From Micropterix aruncella (lineage: Eukaryota > Arthropoda > Insecta > Lepidoptera > Micropterigidae), in NCBI GenBank assembly GCA_944548615.1, contig OX155963.1, forward strand, positions 27,977,336-28,041,335: a stretch of DNA of 64,000 nt. The letters run 5' to 3'. Positions 1-11,777 of the stretch are shown here, in pieces (position 1 is the first letter of the stretch; the number at the start of each line of letters is the position of its first letter). The notes beneath the pieces are model-generated. The model was not told the DNA's origin. It searched no databases and was given only the letters and a program-made list of their open reading frames with translations. The position numbers and the translations under genes were made by a program.

Positions 1-735
1 TTGTATTTATCATTATATTGTAACTGTTTATAATATTACTACTATTATATTACATATATTATGTATTTTTAAGTTACGCCTGCTAATCGCCACTCTCATC
101 AGTACTGTCTTGACATAGGCCTAGACGCCAAGTGAGGCACTAAAATCCGCATGGACCTGTATTTTTTCTACTCATTATTAAGCATCATATTTAGAATAAT
201 GTAATAAATCTAAACTACTAATAAATTATTAATTAATGCTGTTATGGCATGATTAATTAAATAAATTATAAAAATATATTTTTCAAACGACATTTTAATT
301 TTGCATCTTATATTTGTCGATTGACATTTTATAATTGTAACTGACTTCATGTGTGATTTTAATTTAAATTATACGATTATTATACACCATCTCACGTGTT
401 CAATTCGGAATGCAAGTTCACGATAGAAGGTCATAGTTGTGACTCGTTTTTTCGCCACCTTTTTTTGTTTTTTTTATTTATTCTCTATATCAATTATTGA
501 ACAATGAAATTGGCGGTCCATCGATTTATACGTGAAGGACAAGCGGTTGGATGATAATATTTCATTGTTAAACTTCGTTCAAGTACACGATTTTTAGGTC
601 AAAAACTGCGCCAATGTCGTTTCACGGACACTGTATTCGATTCGCATTACTCCTAGTGATTTTTTCTCCCAAAATCAAATTATCGAAACTAAAATCTGTA
701 GTATTTTTACTCAAGAATATCCGCCAATTGCTATT
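1..735. other. AT-rich sequence without recognised feature
   Basis: This stretch is AT-rich with short homopolymer runs. The only open frame over 50 codons is a 60-codon one beginning at 614 with no recognisable motif. I see no repeat shared with the rest of the window. Confidence 0.5.
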
Positions 736-795
736 ATGTATAAATCAAACGTGCAACACAAACTTCTGCATGTCATACGCAATGGTATTCTTCTA

Positions 796-960
796 ACCTC
801 GTTAGGGTCATGTAGGTTCCTTGAATTTGTGATTGACTGCGGTTTAAAGTGGGACAGACATACAATTATTGACCCACTTTGTGAGAAGTTAGAGCGAGCA
901 TGCTACGCTCTACCTCAAAGAGCTTCGAATGTGCTACGTTCAGTATATGCACGCCCCGCT
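796..960 (+). pseudogene. LINE reverse transcriptase fragment
   Basis: The plus-strand frame reads FLEFVIDCGLKWDRH followed by CEKLERACYALPQ. This is the pattern found just after the palm domain in Jockey/CR1-type LINE reverse transcriptases, where a strand written FLG-x-x-ID is followed by a cysteine-containing helix. The minus-strand fragment at 32269-32493 carries the same block (FLGFVIDNELRWHLH, LCDKLGRACYALS), so both come from one family. Only about 50 codons survive, with no catalytic motif. It is a dead, truncated copy. Confidence 0.6.
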
Positions 961-1089
961 ATCTTACTTCGACGACTTCAGGAGTCGCACTGCTGATAGA
1001 GATATCGGGTGCTAGTCACATTCAAATATTCGGCAGGATATTTCAGCAAGACCATATTTATGTCGATTTTCTATAAAGACTGCACCGTG

Positions 1090-1404
<315 letters not shown>

Positions 1405-1698
1405 GGAAATGGAAATGCGGCTACCTTTAACGCTTTTATCAAAACATTAAGAACCTTTTTAAACTGAAAGTTTTTTATTTCGTTGCAAGATACTTTAACT
1501 TGTGAATTCGTTAATTTTTGTTATATTTAATTAAAAAATGACGTTGGTATTAAAATACCAAAGTTCGGCTTTAATTTGCAATCTGTAATTTTACAAATTG
1601 CTTTTACAAAACATCGGTTGTGTTACCCCGAAAACTTTCCGGCAAGTAGCCAAGGACTAATGGAAGAATGTTGAGCGCGATGTCTCTTTCGGGAAGGT

Positions 1699-1700
<2 letters not shown>

Positions 1701-1740
<40 letters not shown>

Positions 1741-2372
1741 CAATTTATTTTATTTCTAAAAAAATCTTAACAGATTGTAGAAACTTAATATTTAAGTACA
1801 TTTAAATTACAGTATATTAGTTCGTTTTTACAATATTTAAATTTATCACCACGTACATACAGTTACTTCATTATTGCTTTTAGGGCATCCAAATCATTTT
1901 TAAGATTTATTTACTAAAACCACAAATTAAAATAATTGATAAAAATAATCAAGAAATCAAAATCAGAAAAAGTCAGAATAATTAAAAAATGCTACTTAAA
2001 ATTGTCAAAAAAATGACCAAAAAATTTGAAAAATTATTTAAAATTAACAAACTCATCGATCGAGTAAAAAGCTTTGTCTAATAAGAATTCTTTAAGTAAC
2101 TTTTTGAATAAGCTTTCCACTTGAATAGTTTTTAAACTTTCTGGTAGCCTGTTAAAGTAATATGGCCCTGAGTATTTTTTGTCTTGCCTTGCTGTGTTTA
2201 GTTTAATACATGGTATAAAAATGTTTAATTTATTTCTCGTATTTTTAGTATGTGTATCTGAAAACTTTTTATAATGTGTTTCTTTATTCTTAAAAAACTC
2301 AGTTAGTAACTTAAAGAGATAGAGTGAGGTTAAGGTGAGGATTCTTAGCCTTTTAAAAATTGTTGGTTGACC
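1701..2372 (-). mobile_element. 5'-truncated LINE with poly(A) tail
   Basis: On the minus strand an open frame without an ATG runs from about 2372 to a TAA stop at 2034-2036. It reads PTIFKRLRILTLTSLYLF and then HTKNTRNK, FNRLPESLK and FKKLLKEFLLDKAFYS. This is the standard C-terminal layout of a Jockey/CR1-like reverse transcriptase ORF: a helical thumb region, an NTR motif, an F/YN-x-LP motif and a final FYS block. It is followed by a 3' UTR of about 290 bp and an A40 tail (T40 on the plus strand, 1701-1740). No target-site duplication could be identified. The intact frame and long tail suggest a fairly recent insertion. Confidence 0.75.
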
Positions 2373-3459
2373 TGATTGAAAGTGATAGTCGGCGACGAGC
2401 TCGAATAGTGGGAATGCAAAGCATTAAACGTATTCAATTTAATGGTTCACGTAAATATACTGACCGACAAAAATCTATATTATTTGGCCCCTGTGTACCA
2501 AATTCCAAGTATATAAGTCCAATATCTCGAGTCAGAAATATCACTAGTGCTAGACTCTGGTGGATAGATTTCAACCACGACATTTTAAATTCTTGCCATG
2601 ACCAAATGATGTCTGCATGCCAAATTTCAGCTCGACCGGATGAAGCGGTTGGGCGCTATCGTGGAGGAATACACACAGACAGATTTTCATCTGGAAATGA
2701 TCTTAATCGTCTCAGGGGGCCTCAAATAGATATATCCTTGTTCTTCTTAACTAAAACAATGCGCGTTCACAATACTTTCCCTCTTCCTCTGTTGATGGGC
2801 CAGGAAACTGTAAGTGGTAGCTGCCAATTTATGATTATATTTGCTATAATTCGTTGTACCTGTTATTCTTGTAAGTATATTTTTATTTTTCAAGCCCACG
2901 TTTGTATAGGTTTATACGTACCCTCTTCAGAGGTCAATAATGTTTAGTCACAGTTGTTAACTCTATTTGTTGCAATGTCTTTGTTCTGAATCACGAGATT
3001 GCACCTACGGTGAAGTAGTGAACTTCAAACCTAGTCGATTTTAGAGTTCTGCTTTGCGAATAGGGGCTCCTCAATTGCCCCATGTTAACCTCGAAAACCT
3101 GCTACCCAAAACCCAAAAAAGCGATGCCAGACGAAGCATCTGTTACACAACGCGCTATCTATAATAAATGAATAAGTAATAACCCTCGCATGCGGTGAAC
3201 TTCCGTCAGACGCGAGGACATTGCCAAGGAAGTTGCAGTGACCATTTTGCTAAATTATGTCAGAACGTTGCATAATTCAAGGTGTCTATCAGACGGGCGA
3301 TTTATTCCATCGTCCGAAAAAAGCGCCCAGTCTCCAATTGGTCCGATGCGGCGGGAATTGCAGAATTTATGTCGTGCAATTTATGTCGATGCTATGCTTC
3401 AGGGTTGTGTTGTAAAAAAAACAAATTGTCCCCTCACATGTGAGACGTCCAATAATGGA
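2373..3459 (+). other. unassigned region with a 195-codon ORF
   Basis: The longest non-microsatellite ORF in the window runs from 2360 to 2947 (plus strand, 195 codons). I recognise no domain. Its first dozen bases overlap the LINE frame of the opposite strand. The middle (about 2600-2700) reads like non-coding repeat sequence seen in insect genomes, which is an impression from memory only. No splice or promoter signal is convincing. The rest of the stretch holds short frames only. Confidence 0.3.
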
Positions 3460-3621
3460 TGCCTATGGCAAAATTTATTTTAAAATGTATATAAATTTAT
3501 ATAAATGTAAATATAAGTGTAAATGTGCGCCGCTCTATAATAATGCTATAGCTCTATAGTAAACCCCGCTCTATGTAAATGTAAATGTAAATATAAATTT
3601 ATATACATTTTGCCGTAGGCA
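3460..3621. mobile_element. MITE with TGCC(T/G)A-GGCA ends, copy 1
   Basis: The left end reads TGCCTATGGCAAAAT and continues into TATATAAATTTATAT. The right end is its inverted complement, ending ATTTTGCCGTAGGCA. The inverted repeats span about 31 bp, broken by one short insertion on the left. The interior is a degenerate run of TAAATG and CTCTATAGTAA units. A second copy at 12337-12510 shares both ends, the interior and flanking bases on each side. Confidence 0.75.
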
Positions 3622-3742
3622 AACCCGAGCTAATCGCCATTCATTTGCGAAGTACCATATTGTTTTTACACGACTGCCCAAAAATAGGAGTGTTATGCCT
3701 AAGTATGTTTTCCGTTTCTTTATTCCATTATAACTTCTAAAC

Positions 3743-5114
3743 CATAGGTACCCAAACTTTCTTGACTCGTAGACCCCGTGCTGTTTTCCGTAGACCCTCT
3801 GCCTGAATTTTCCTGAACTTATTAACATTAAAAGTTTCTTGACAGCTGGAACAGTACTGATTTTCGGTAATGGTATAGATAAACTGACATAGGATTTTTG
3901 GTAATGTGGACAACTTGGGTTGTCGACTATAGCGGGCGAGCCCGTCACCTCAGGAAGTTTTAACGATTAGTCGTTCTATCTCCCTGGAAGTGAATGTAGA
4001 AGACTTGGCGACAAAACAATCCACCGTCTAGCCACGCCACAAGCCCGTAAGAGGCCAACGCTTTAACCGCGAGATAGCCAGGAATGTTACCTGGCGGGCC
4101 GACACTCACGCTCTTACTTCCAATTGTGACCAGATCACTCCGGTCTCACGATTGGTTACGAGTTCGAGGTCGCTTGCGCGGTCCTCTCCCTTACGAAGCG
4201 GTGAAACGGTGTTTACCGAATCTATCGCGGACCACAGTGTCCTTTGCCCGGCTGTTCACCCAGGATGGCCGATAGTCATTTCAAGAGCAGTCGCCGTAAG
4301 GTCCGCAACCACCCTCGCTCTATAGGAAACAATACAGCTTCCAGACTCCCCCGACTGTTAGTCAGGGTGCACAGTCGATTGGCTTACGCCGCACGGTGCG
4401 CAGACCGTCCAGGAGCGCCAGAAGGTTGATTCCTAGGGGAAACTGACCATAAGGCCAGAGTCCTACCCAGGCTCGCACTTAATGCGTGGAGGTCGTCGGA
4501 TAAGTGTTGACCCGTGAGTGTGACCAACCCTGAACAGAATGGGTCTTCGTGGCCAACTCAGCAAGGGCCCATTAACTCCCTGGTAATGTGGACAGTTGTA
4601 AACAAATAAAAATAAGTACAATTTTTATTTGTTTATTCCTAAGCGTCCACGACCTTAAAGTACGAATTATTTGGGAAAGCCGCACATAAGTGCACATTTA
4701 GCACTATCTCGCTTGCTCATTCATGTGGCGCGTTTATCCTACTCGCTCGCACGGATACACATTGAAGCGCATTTTTTTCACATATCTCATTCGCACCTTC
4801 CTTCGTTAGTTATGTGCGCTGGCCTCTTCAATCGACTAGTGATGCAATTTAAGTTGAGTGTTGATTTCATTCCGTGATACTTGTGATGCGCGCGTTTGTT
4901 TATGGCTATTATTATAATTTTAAAATACTATGCTGTATACAAAATCTGTTTAAGAAGTGATGCGACATTAACGGATCGCCTGAATGTCTCGTCCACTAAC
5001 GTGAACCCCCATTTACACCTCGTGCACCCCAATTTTTGTTTCTCGCTGACATGGACCCCCTGCGAATCAAAATCGATCCCTGAGGGTCCATATAGATCAC
5101 TTTGGGAATCACTG
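3743..5114 (+). mobile_element. hAT-like non-autonomous element with 8-bp TSD
   Basis: The left end is CATAGGTACCCAAACTTT. The right end, read inward on the other strand, is CAGTGATTCCCAAAGTGA. CA-x-x-G followed by CCCAAA matches hAT-superfamily termini. It is flanked by TTCTAAAC (3735-3742) and TTTTAAAC (5115-5122), an 8-bp duplication with one mismatch, the length made by hAT transposases. The duplicated bases belong to the T-element motif, so it inserted into a T element. It contains an S650 copy and no transposase frame. Confidence 0.75.
3913..4581 (+). mobile_element. S650 element, copy 1, 13-bp TSD
   Basis: This is a GC-rich repeat of 669 bp. It starts at a ...TTGTCGACTA...CGGGCGAGCC block and ends at GGGCCCATTAACTCCCT. 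GGTAATGTGGACA occurs exactly at 3900-3912 and 4582-4594, a perfect 13-bp target-site duplication. Short arginine-rich frames of 60-70 codons recur in all copies but shift frame between them, so I do not treat them as genes. There is no poly(A) tail and no recognised RNA head. The duplication length fits LINE-machinery retrotransposition; the class is unknown. Confidence 0.85.
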
Positions 5115-5884
5115 TTTTAAACGATTCAAACGATTTAGAAGTGTGTCGTATTGCTAGAATCGTTATTTCCTCCCGAGTGTCATAGGGTATATGCCGCGAC
5201 CCCTTAGTCTCATATAAGGAGAAAGCAGCGTCTTTAATTAATATAAATCGCCTTGTTTCGCGGTTCGTATTGACATTCATCATTTGACAGTTGAGTTTTA
5301 TTCGTTCTTCCTCTTCGTGGACGCCAGGAATAGATCCGTTAGACCTAGTAACGAAAAGAAATATATTTGGAATAATAATTTAGCAAAATAAATTGTACAG
5401 TGTTTAATTATTACACACCTCAAAATATTACCGATTTTTAAATAACCGTTTTTGATTCTTACGAATTTATTCCAATGCAACATTTTGGAAAATTATAAAA
5501 CTAGGCAATTTTACTGGGAAAATCCAGTATGTTTTAATGATGAAACGATGATTTTTTATTCCACCATAACTGCTAAACGCTTGAACAGATTTAGAAATAT
5601 GTGTTATTTTTTGGAATCGTTATGTCATCCCGAGTGTCATAGGGTACCGTAACTTTTCAAATATCAACAGTTGTTTAAATATTCGAATCTCCAAATGTGA
5701 ATATTTTTATTATCACATAAATATATGGTGTTTAGTGTCAAATGAAAGACATGGTGAGTACATCCCGAAAATACATATGTATCTTTATGGTTTAATACAT
5801 AAATCATATATATTTAATCTAAAACCGTTATAGAAATAATTATAAATACAATAGTTCATTTTCTGTAACGGCAGTCCTGCTTTT

Positions 5885-6077
5885 TATTCATTTTAATATA
5901 TATTCTTGTTAGCCGTTTTAACTATTATTATATATATTCTTACATATATTCTAAATGTAGACAACAGAGAATAAAAGGGAAACGGCAAATATATAAAATA
6001 GCGATATGAGTCATTCTGGCTCCCAGTTAGAGCCCATTCCAAAGTCCATAACATTACCAACGAGCAAATCCGAACGA
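5885..6077. other. AT-rich spacer
   Basis: This is short AT-rich sequence between the T element and the tRNA-derived SINE. It has several TATATAT stretches and nothing else recognised. Confidence 0.5.
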
Positions 6078-6323
6078 GATTTGTTTGTTTATTTCTACTA
6101 TTTATTGTGAAATTTCACAATACGCGGGTTTAATATCATAAGACAATCTCTTACAACCAACCCTACTATTAAGTGTGTTTGTCTTGTTAATGCATTCGCT
6201 CGAAAGGATTGAAATGCAATTCCGTTAATTTTCTCCTAACGGAAAACGGTTCACCAGCCGGGAATCGAACCCGGAACTTACCAATGAGAGATCAGGCGAC
6301 CTAACCACTAAGCCATCGGGCCT
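6078..6323 (-). mobile_element. tRNA-derived SINE, copy 1
   Basis: On the minus strand the element opens with a tRNA-like head. The A box TGGCTTAGTGG lies at 6305-6315 and the B box GGTTCGATTCC at 6261-6271, inside a T-arm-like CCGGGTTCGATTCCCGG. A body of about 180 bp follows, with a tail rich in AAACAAACAAA at 6078-6090. Related copies lie at 55509-55802 and 56656-57062, on the same strand. The RNA polymerase III boxes are intact. It is a SINE and not a tRNA gene, because sequence continues far past the T arm and the head does not close as a good cloverleaf. Confidence 0.8.
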
Positions 6324-7432
6324 TAACAGTAGATAGTACTTCGAAATTTAACACGACTAATCATACCATTCCAAGGAGCTGGCTCATTTTCTGCCTCTAG
6401 TCATTCTATCAGCGGAACCGGGTACTTACAAAATATGTCATTTCGGATCACTCACTGCTCTTTGCGAGTTGTTCGCCAGCGCTCTCTCTTGCTCACTATT
6501 TTTTTTATTATGATCCCTTATCTATCTCTCTATTTCTTATTTATTGTTATTATTAATAATAATAATATTGAAAGGCTTATTTTATTGAATCAAATTAGTT
6601 AACTTTATGCGCTGTATTCACAGTATTCCATTATTCACAGTAATCTAAACCATATTTTCTTATATTTTATGGCGATTTTTCAAGGCTACGTTTTATCAAA
6701 TATAATAATAATCTATTGGACACATTTAATTCTTGATCGTTTTATGCATCCAGCTAGGAATAGTTCGGCTCTGGGGCATCTAATCAGCTCAGAAACTGAG
6801 AAATTCTTCTATGAAGAAAGGGTTCGACATGATATAAAATTTGGAAGCCTTACTCACAGCTATACAGGTCATCGTTTGAGATTTTACTTTAATAAAAGCT
6901 TCTGTCATATAGCAACCGCTGATTATGTTTGGTGAGAAGTTATACGTAGTAAGTAAAAAAATATAACCGAAGAAAACAGTTATAGTCCCCTTAATCGTGA
7001 TCCGAAAAGTGATTTAATCGGGTAGCAGGATTTAACAATATTACATAATCGAATTTACATTGCGAAGAAGTTACACTTACGCAAAAAATGATACATACTC
7101 GGTTTGCCATTATTATAACTGGTTACTGGCGCAATGTAACTCAGCGCCCGATTATTAATTCGTGTTTACGATTTGGGCGACATTCGTGTGGTTATGGTAT
7201 TAATCTGATTCGCTCTCTGTAATCGCCCTCATCTTATAATCAATTATTTTAACAAAAAAAAAGCTATGTTTAAAATAAACTAAATGTTTATTTATATTAT
7301 TTTTAATATGACAAGACTTTCGACTGAGCAACGCAGGTTTAATGGGGCTCCTTTATCGCCGACAAACGATCACCTTTCACCCGTATATCTCAAAAATCAA
7401 GCTTGTCCTTTTGCAAAACAAAATGCCTTCAA
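6324..7432. other. AT-rich sequence without recognised feature
   Basis: This is mostly AT-rich DNA with an (ATA/AAT) stretch near 6550. A plus-strand frame of 88 codons at 6669-6935 has no motif I recognise, and its codon content is like the surrounding DNA. Confidence 0.4.
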
Positions 7433-8345
7433 TATAATAATAATAATAATAAACTCTTTATTTTAAATAAAAAGGCGAGCTTATTGCCTTGCAGCAATAT
7501 CTATCAGCTAACCTATAGCTTAAGTTTATAACAAATTTAGAAAGTTGGCTACGCAAAAGAACAATAAAATCACAAACGATAAAAAGAAACAAACAGAAAC
7601 TAGAAAGAGACAGATAATAAAAAAAGTAAAACAAATGACTAAAATTACATAAGGGCGCAAAGGAAAGGAAGGAGAGAAAGGAAGGAAAGGGAAGGGCAAA
7701 GGAGGGGGGAGAGGTGGATTGGTTAATTTATGGATTTTAGGGTTATATGCTCCTTGAGCCTGGCGTTGAACGAGGAGATGCTGGGGGCTGTTCTAACATC
7801 ATTTGGTAAAACATTCCAGAGTCGTGCAGCTTCCATGGAGAAGGAGTATAAAAAAAATCACTGCTATGACCAGGGATGGATAACAGGTTATTGCCCTCTA
7901 TCGGCAAGATAAAGCGGCACGCCATCCGCGAGGATTCTATATAAGAGGCAGAGAGTTCTAACCTGTCTCGTCTCCCTGGTGGTAAGCCACTGCAGTCTGC
8001 TACGATATTCCGTAATATGGTCATATTTTCTGAGGCTAAAAATGAAGCGGATACAGACGTTCTGTAGCCTTTCCACCTTGGTGGCCAGCTCTTCTGTCAG
8101 ATCGAGGAAGGCGGCGTCGCCATAATGAAGAAGTGAAAGAAGCAAAGATTGACAGATTGTCTTTTTACTTTTCTCCGGGAGAAAATTTTGGAGCTTCTTC
8201 AGCGAATGACATCTGTTGAAGATCTTTCCTCTCATCTCACTAATATGGTGCAGCCAGGACAGATTCTGGTCAAAATGGACACCAAGGTTCTTCACCTGCA
8301 TGCTATAAGGAATCTCCCCCGTCTCAATAAATATATACACGAAAT
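7433..8345 (-). pseudogene. LINE-A (TAA-tailed) reverse transcriptase 3' end
   Basis: On the minus strand from 8340 the frame gives VKNLGVHFDQNLSWLHH, LERLQNVCIRFIF-like text (here VERLQNVCIRFIFSLRKYDH) and LCLLYRILADGVP. The C-terminal part continues in other frames and ends at TAA 7723-7725 with AARLWNVLPNDVR. This is the thumb/C-terminal region of a Jockey/CR1-group reverse transcriptase. At least two frameshifts (near 7900 and 7830) break it. The 3' UTR runs to a TAA-repeat tail at about 7433-7450 and includes a GCTTATTGCC...GCAATAT stretch shared with all LINE-A tails here. The upstream RT catalytic region is missing. Confidence 0.8.
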
Positions 8346-8836
8346 GAAGCGAAAAACAAAAGAAATAATTATACTGATCAACTCGACAAAGGCCGTTTCA
8401 TACATGTAGGATAACATAACGAAATATTTAAAATTTTCGAATATAATAAAATTGTTGACTTCCTGGCGATAAACCGGTCGTTACTAAATAATTGGGAGTG
8501 CGAACTGTCTTAGTGCTTTTGCTCTATTCTTGCCCTCGTCGTCCGATATCGTCACCCCTGCCGTGACGCCACCGCCGTTTAGATTAAATATAATGTCCAA
8601 TTGTGTGGAACAAAACGCAGCGTCCTCAAATTGATCCTCTGAATTATGGATGACTGTCGGCTGTCGCATAATCGCATAAATTTGTTAGTCGTCTCTTGGA
8701 GATTGCATGCGAAATTAATGTCATCCTTTTGCACTGCGTTTGCGAATGTCCCAAGGTGAAGATTAAATAAACGGAATATTTATTTCACCTAATCTGACCG
8801 CGTGGTAACAGCAATTTTCAGCGGGAAATAATTTAA
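8346..8836. other. unassigned sequence
   Basis: A 61-codon minus-strand frame (8484-8669) lies in a slightly GC-richer patch. No domain or repeat is recognised. Confidence 0.4.
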
Positions 8837-9425
8837 CCCTTTACTGGGAACATGATTTTAAACTACGTAATAGGAAACATCGGTCTGTGGGACCTCTATT
8901 TTAAATTATTGATAATAAAACACACTTCTAACTCACAACATCTTATTTAGGTACCAATATCAAAAGCCTGATATGTTATGAACTAGAAAGAGTTAGGGAT
9001 GACAGTTATATGTATTGTCTGTTTTATTATAAGTAACACTTATGTCGTACTCGGAGCACATGTTTGCAGACCTTCATAGAACACTCTACACATATAGGAT
9101 CCGAGAACCGAGTATTTGATGCATTTATAGCCTGTCTTGCGCTTCCTGGTGTATGGACAGAATTTGCAAGTTTTCTTTTTTCAAGTTTGTCCATGACCAT
9201 CGGTACCTCTGCGGAAGGTCTCAAAGACCGGAACTAATAATTAAAACTTTTTTAAACGGCACTAAAACAATGAAAAAGACGCTCCTATAGACACAGTCGC
9301 CACCGAGTAAATAATAGGAGACCACTGGGAGCGTTGGGTCGCTGAAGGGTGGGGGAAGGGGGACGGTCTGGAACCGTTTCTAAGAAACCTTAGCGGTCTG
9401 TGAGACCGATATTCCTGGTAAAGGG
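8837..9425 (-). mobile_element. piggyBac-like transposon remnant
   Basis: The element is bounded by TTAA at 8833-8836 and 9426-9429. Its ends are inverted repeats: CCCTTTACTGGGAA on the left and, read inward from the right, CCCTTTACCAGGAA. TTAA targets with CCC...GGG ends are the signature of piggyBac. On the minus strand near 9150-9200 a frame reads CKFCPYTRKRKTGYKC, and after a frameshift CVECSMKVCKH plus a final C. This matches the cysteine-rich zinc-binding C-terminus of piggyBac transposases. The catalytic DDD region is gone. GGTCT-n-AGACC-like palindromes recur near 8890, 9215 and 9395. It is internally deleted and dead. Confidence 0.85.
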
Positions 9426-11777
9426 TTAATGATCGCAAAGCTATGTGTATATTTTAATTGTTTCAAGTTTATAGGCTATTTTAGTTTATAATGTCATGGG
9501 ATAATCGTTCCGTGTCTTCGGTCTGTAATCTTTATTTTAGCCGAGAGAGTTGTTTGTCTAAAACAGTGATTATAAATTTTAACCCTCAAACCCTACCGTT
9601 ATTCTTACATCCCCTATTACACACACACCAACGAGTACACACACAACCAAATTGATGGTAATGTGTTATTATTGTATTTTTTTGTGGTTTGTAATGTGGG
9701 TTGGGCGTGTAAAGTTATAGCAAATAGTAAAATTTTCTAGGACCTAAGAGAGGTTGTGTACTGTGTATGTATGTACAGCCTGGCTTGTGAGTTGTCTACA
9801 CATTCATATTAATGTCACACCTACAGATCTGTCATTAGGAAATCGGTAATTAAGCGTGCAATTTTTTTTCTCCCTTGTCACAAAAATCCCATTCAGTATA
9901 TTTGTATTGAGTGTTTTCTAAAAGCATTAATCTCACATGCAGAATCTCAAGAATTAGTGACTTTAGGCCCCTTAACTCTCTGAAGACCATAAGCTTTACG
10001 GTAGAGTATAAAAAAATGATATATGAAACTATTAAAGCCCGATGTAAATAACATATATGTAAAGTTTTGTGAAAATTGGATCAACAGATTTTTTATACAT
10101 AAATTGATGACACATAAAGATACAAAGTTACAACTTTTTCTAAAATTTCATTATTTTATTATTTAACGCAGAAAACATACGTACTAAAAAATCTAATTGG
10201 AAAGTCGCCATATATATTTTATTTATTTATTTAAAATCACCAGAGTTTGTTGGTCGTTTGCGATATTTTCAGAAAAAAAATACGGTATATTTTTAGACAA
10301 TACTTTTTTTGTTTATGTTAAGCTTCACATGGTTCAATAATATGGAAAACATATAATATATAAATTATTCGTATTCGATAGTTTATAAAATGATTTTTGA
10401 AGTTGTAGGGACTAAATGACAATGTATACTTCTTTGCATGGTTGCTAAGTCCCTAAACTACCCCCTTGGTATGGATTATTTTAGTTGAAAGAGTAAACTA
10501 TTATTTTAGGCTTTGTATGGTTTATTAGATTTATTTTAGTTGCGCTCTATTTATACTCGTAAACCGTACGAAATATCCAATAATAGGGTTAACGTGCGTC
10601 ACTAAAATATTGCTACATTTGAAAGACACGTTTGAAAGACGCGAAATAAATGTTTTTTGAATTGTATTAGTCATTACTGTGTTGACATAAAATCGTATGT
10701 TATACTAAGAATTATACATTGTAATTTATTATTCATTGCATGGTTGGTAAGTCCCTACAAAGATATGGGACACATATGTCTCATGGTTCTTAAAATAGAG
10801 TATCTCATGGCTATTCGATCTTGAAGACTTATCCGAGAGTGCCAAAACTGTCGGAGGAGGACGCGCCGAAGGCGCTTAGCAACAGCTAAGAATACGTTTT
10901 ACTCGCGCAATCCCCTTGAACTTGCTCCATATAACATTCGCACACTTTCGATTGTATTCTCAACCGCGCCGATCGCTATGAATCACTAGAGTCGGCGGCT
11001 TGAGACCCGCTCCGCGCGGCGCGCCATTGTTGGCACCCGAGAGGGGGCAAAAAGAGCTTACCCCGCTCCCACGATACCGAAAATTATGTCACAACTCCAA
11101 AGAATAATTTTAATAACTAGTTAATGGCAGCCGTGTCCGACATGCATGGCGGGCACAATGAGCCCCACTTGTGCAACTGCTCCGGAAAGTGAAGCATTAG
11201 CAATGCGTGCTGCTCGTCTTTTTGCCGCCTGATTGACATCGGAAACTGCTTTGCGAAACACCACGCATGCCAAGGAAAAAGTCGCAAGCTTTCGACATGC
11301 GCACCACTCATTTGCCACTCAGACAGAGTGGCTAAACAAATTTTAATAATATTATAATTAAAAGTAGATGAGAGAGGGTTGCATCACAGAGGGAGTGAGG
11401 GATAATTTATTCCCATTTTTTTATTTCTTGCTCCTTTGGTATTTTTTTCATACTCATTTACTAACTGTCTATCATTTTTTTAATTTTTTTTATTTTATTG
11501 GAATTCTCAAACTAACCATTTCCAATAATTATAATATTAAAACAAATGGCAAAAACTTTTCTCTTTCATTCACTGACTAGTGCTGTCCAACTGGGATATA
11601 CCCGTTTCAGGGCAAGCAATTTATATTTTTACATTTAAAGAGAGGGTCGATGAACCACCCAAATACAATAATAATAATAATAAAAAATATATATATATAA
11701 TATTAATAAATATATATAAATTTAAATCTTTATTTTATTTAATTTTCCTGTTATTATTATTATTTTAGTAATATTTA
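9426..11777. other. AT-rich sequence with a GC-richer patch
   Basis: This is mostly AT-rich DNA without coding signal. GTAGGGACT at 10405 and AGTCCCTAC near 10750 form a short inverted pair about 350 bp apart. A GCATGGTTG-x-TAAGTCCCTA motif is repeated at 10436 and 10738. A GC-richer block at 10845-11060 is noted separately. Overlapping 64-65-codon minus-strand frames at 11117-11318 show no known domain. An (AATA)n-like stretch lies near 11670-11760. Confidence 0.4.
10845..11060. other. CpG-rich patch
   Basis: GC content rises sharply here and includes GACGCGCCGAAGGCGC and CCGCGCGGCGCGCC clusters. No ORF is convincing. Such patches in AT-rich insect DNA can be first exons, promoters or old repeats. 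I cannot tell which. Confidence 0.35.

Larger units (their letters stand above)
3669..5880 (+). mobile_element. T-family element, long form, interrupted
   Basis: The left end reads CACGACTGCCCA and the right end GGCAGTCCTGC, near inverted complements. The head (3669-3742) matches the other T copies: TTTTCCGTTTCTTTATTCC, then a motif ending TTCTAAAC. It is then broken by a hAT-like element and resumes at 5123. An internal segment (about 5190-5545), also present in the minus-strand copy at 28746-29499, is followed by a second head-like stretch (about 5550) and the usual tail. Without the insertion the element is about 830 bp. It encodes no protein and looks like a non-autonomous inverted-repeat transposon. 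Confidence 0.7.

Noticed and set aside
2633..2868. Possible exon between ATTTCAG and TTGTAAGT
   Set aside because: The acceptor tract is poor, one frame stops early, and the region reads like dispersed non-coding repeat.
4084..4429. Arginine-rich ORFs in S650 copies (also 15529-15807, 50278-50631)
   Set aside because: The frames are interrupted or shifted between copies, so there is no sign of selection for a protein.
6245..6323. Possible tRNA gene on the minus strand
   Set aside because: The A and B boxes are good but the acceptor stem does not close, and the sequence continues into a SINE body with two more copies in the window.
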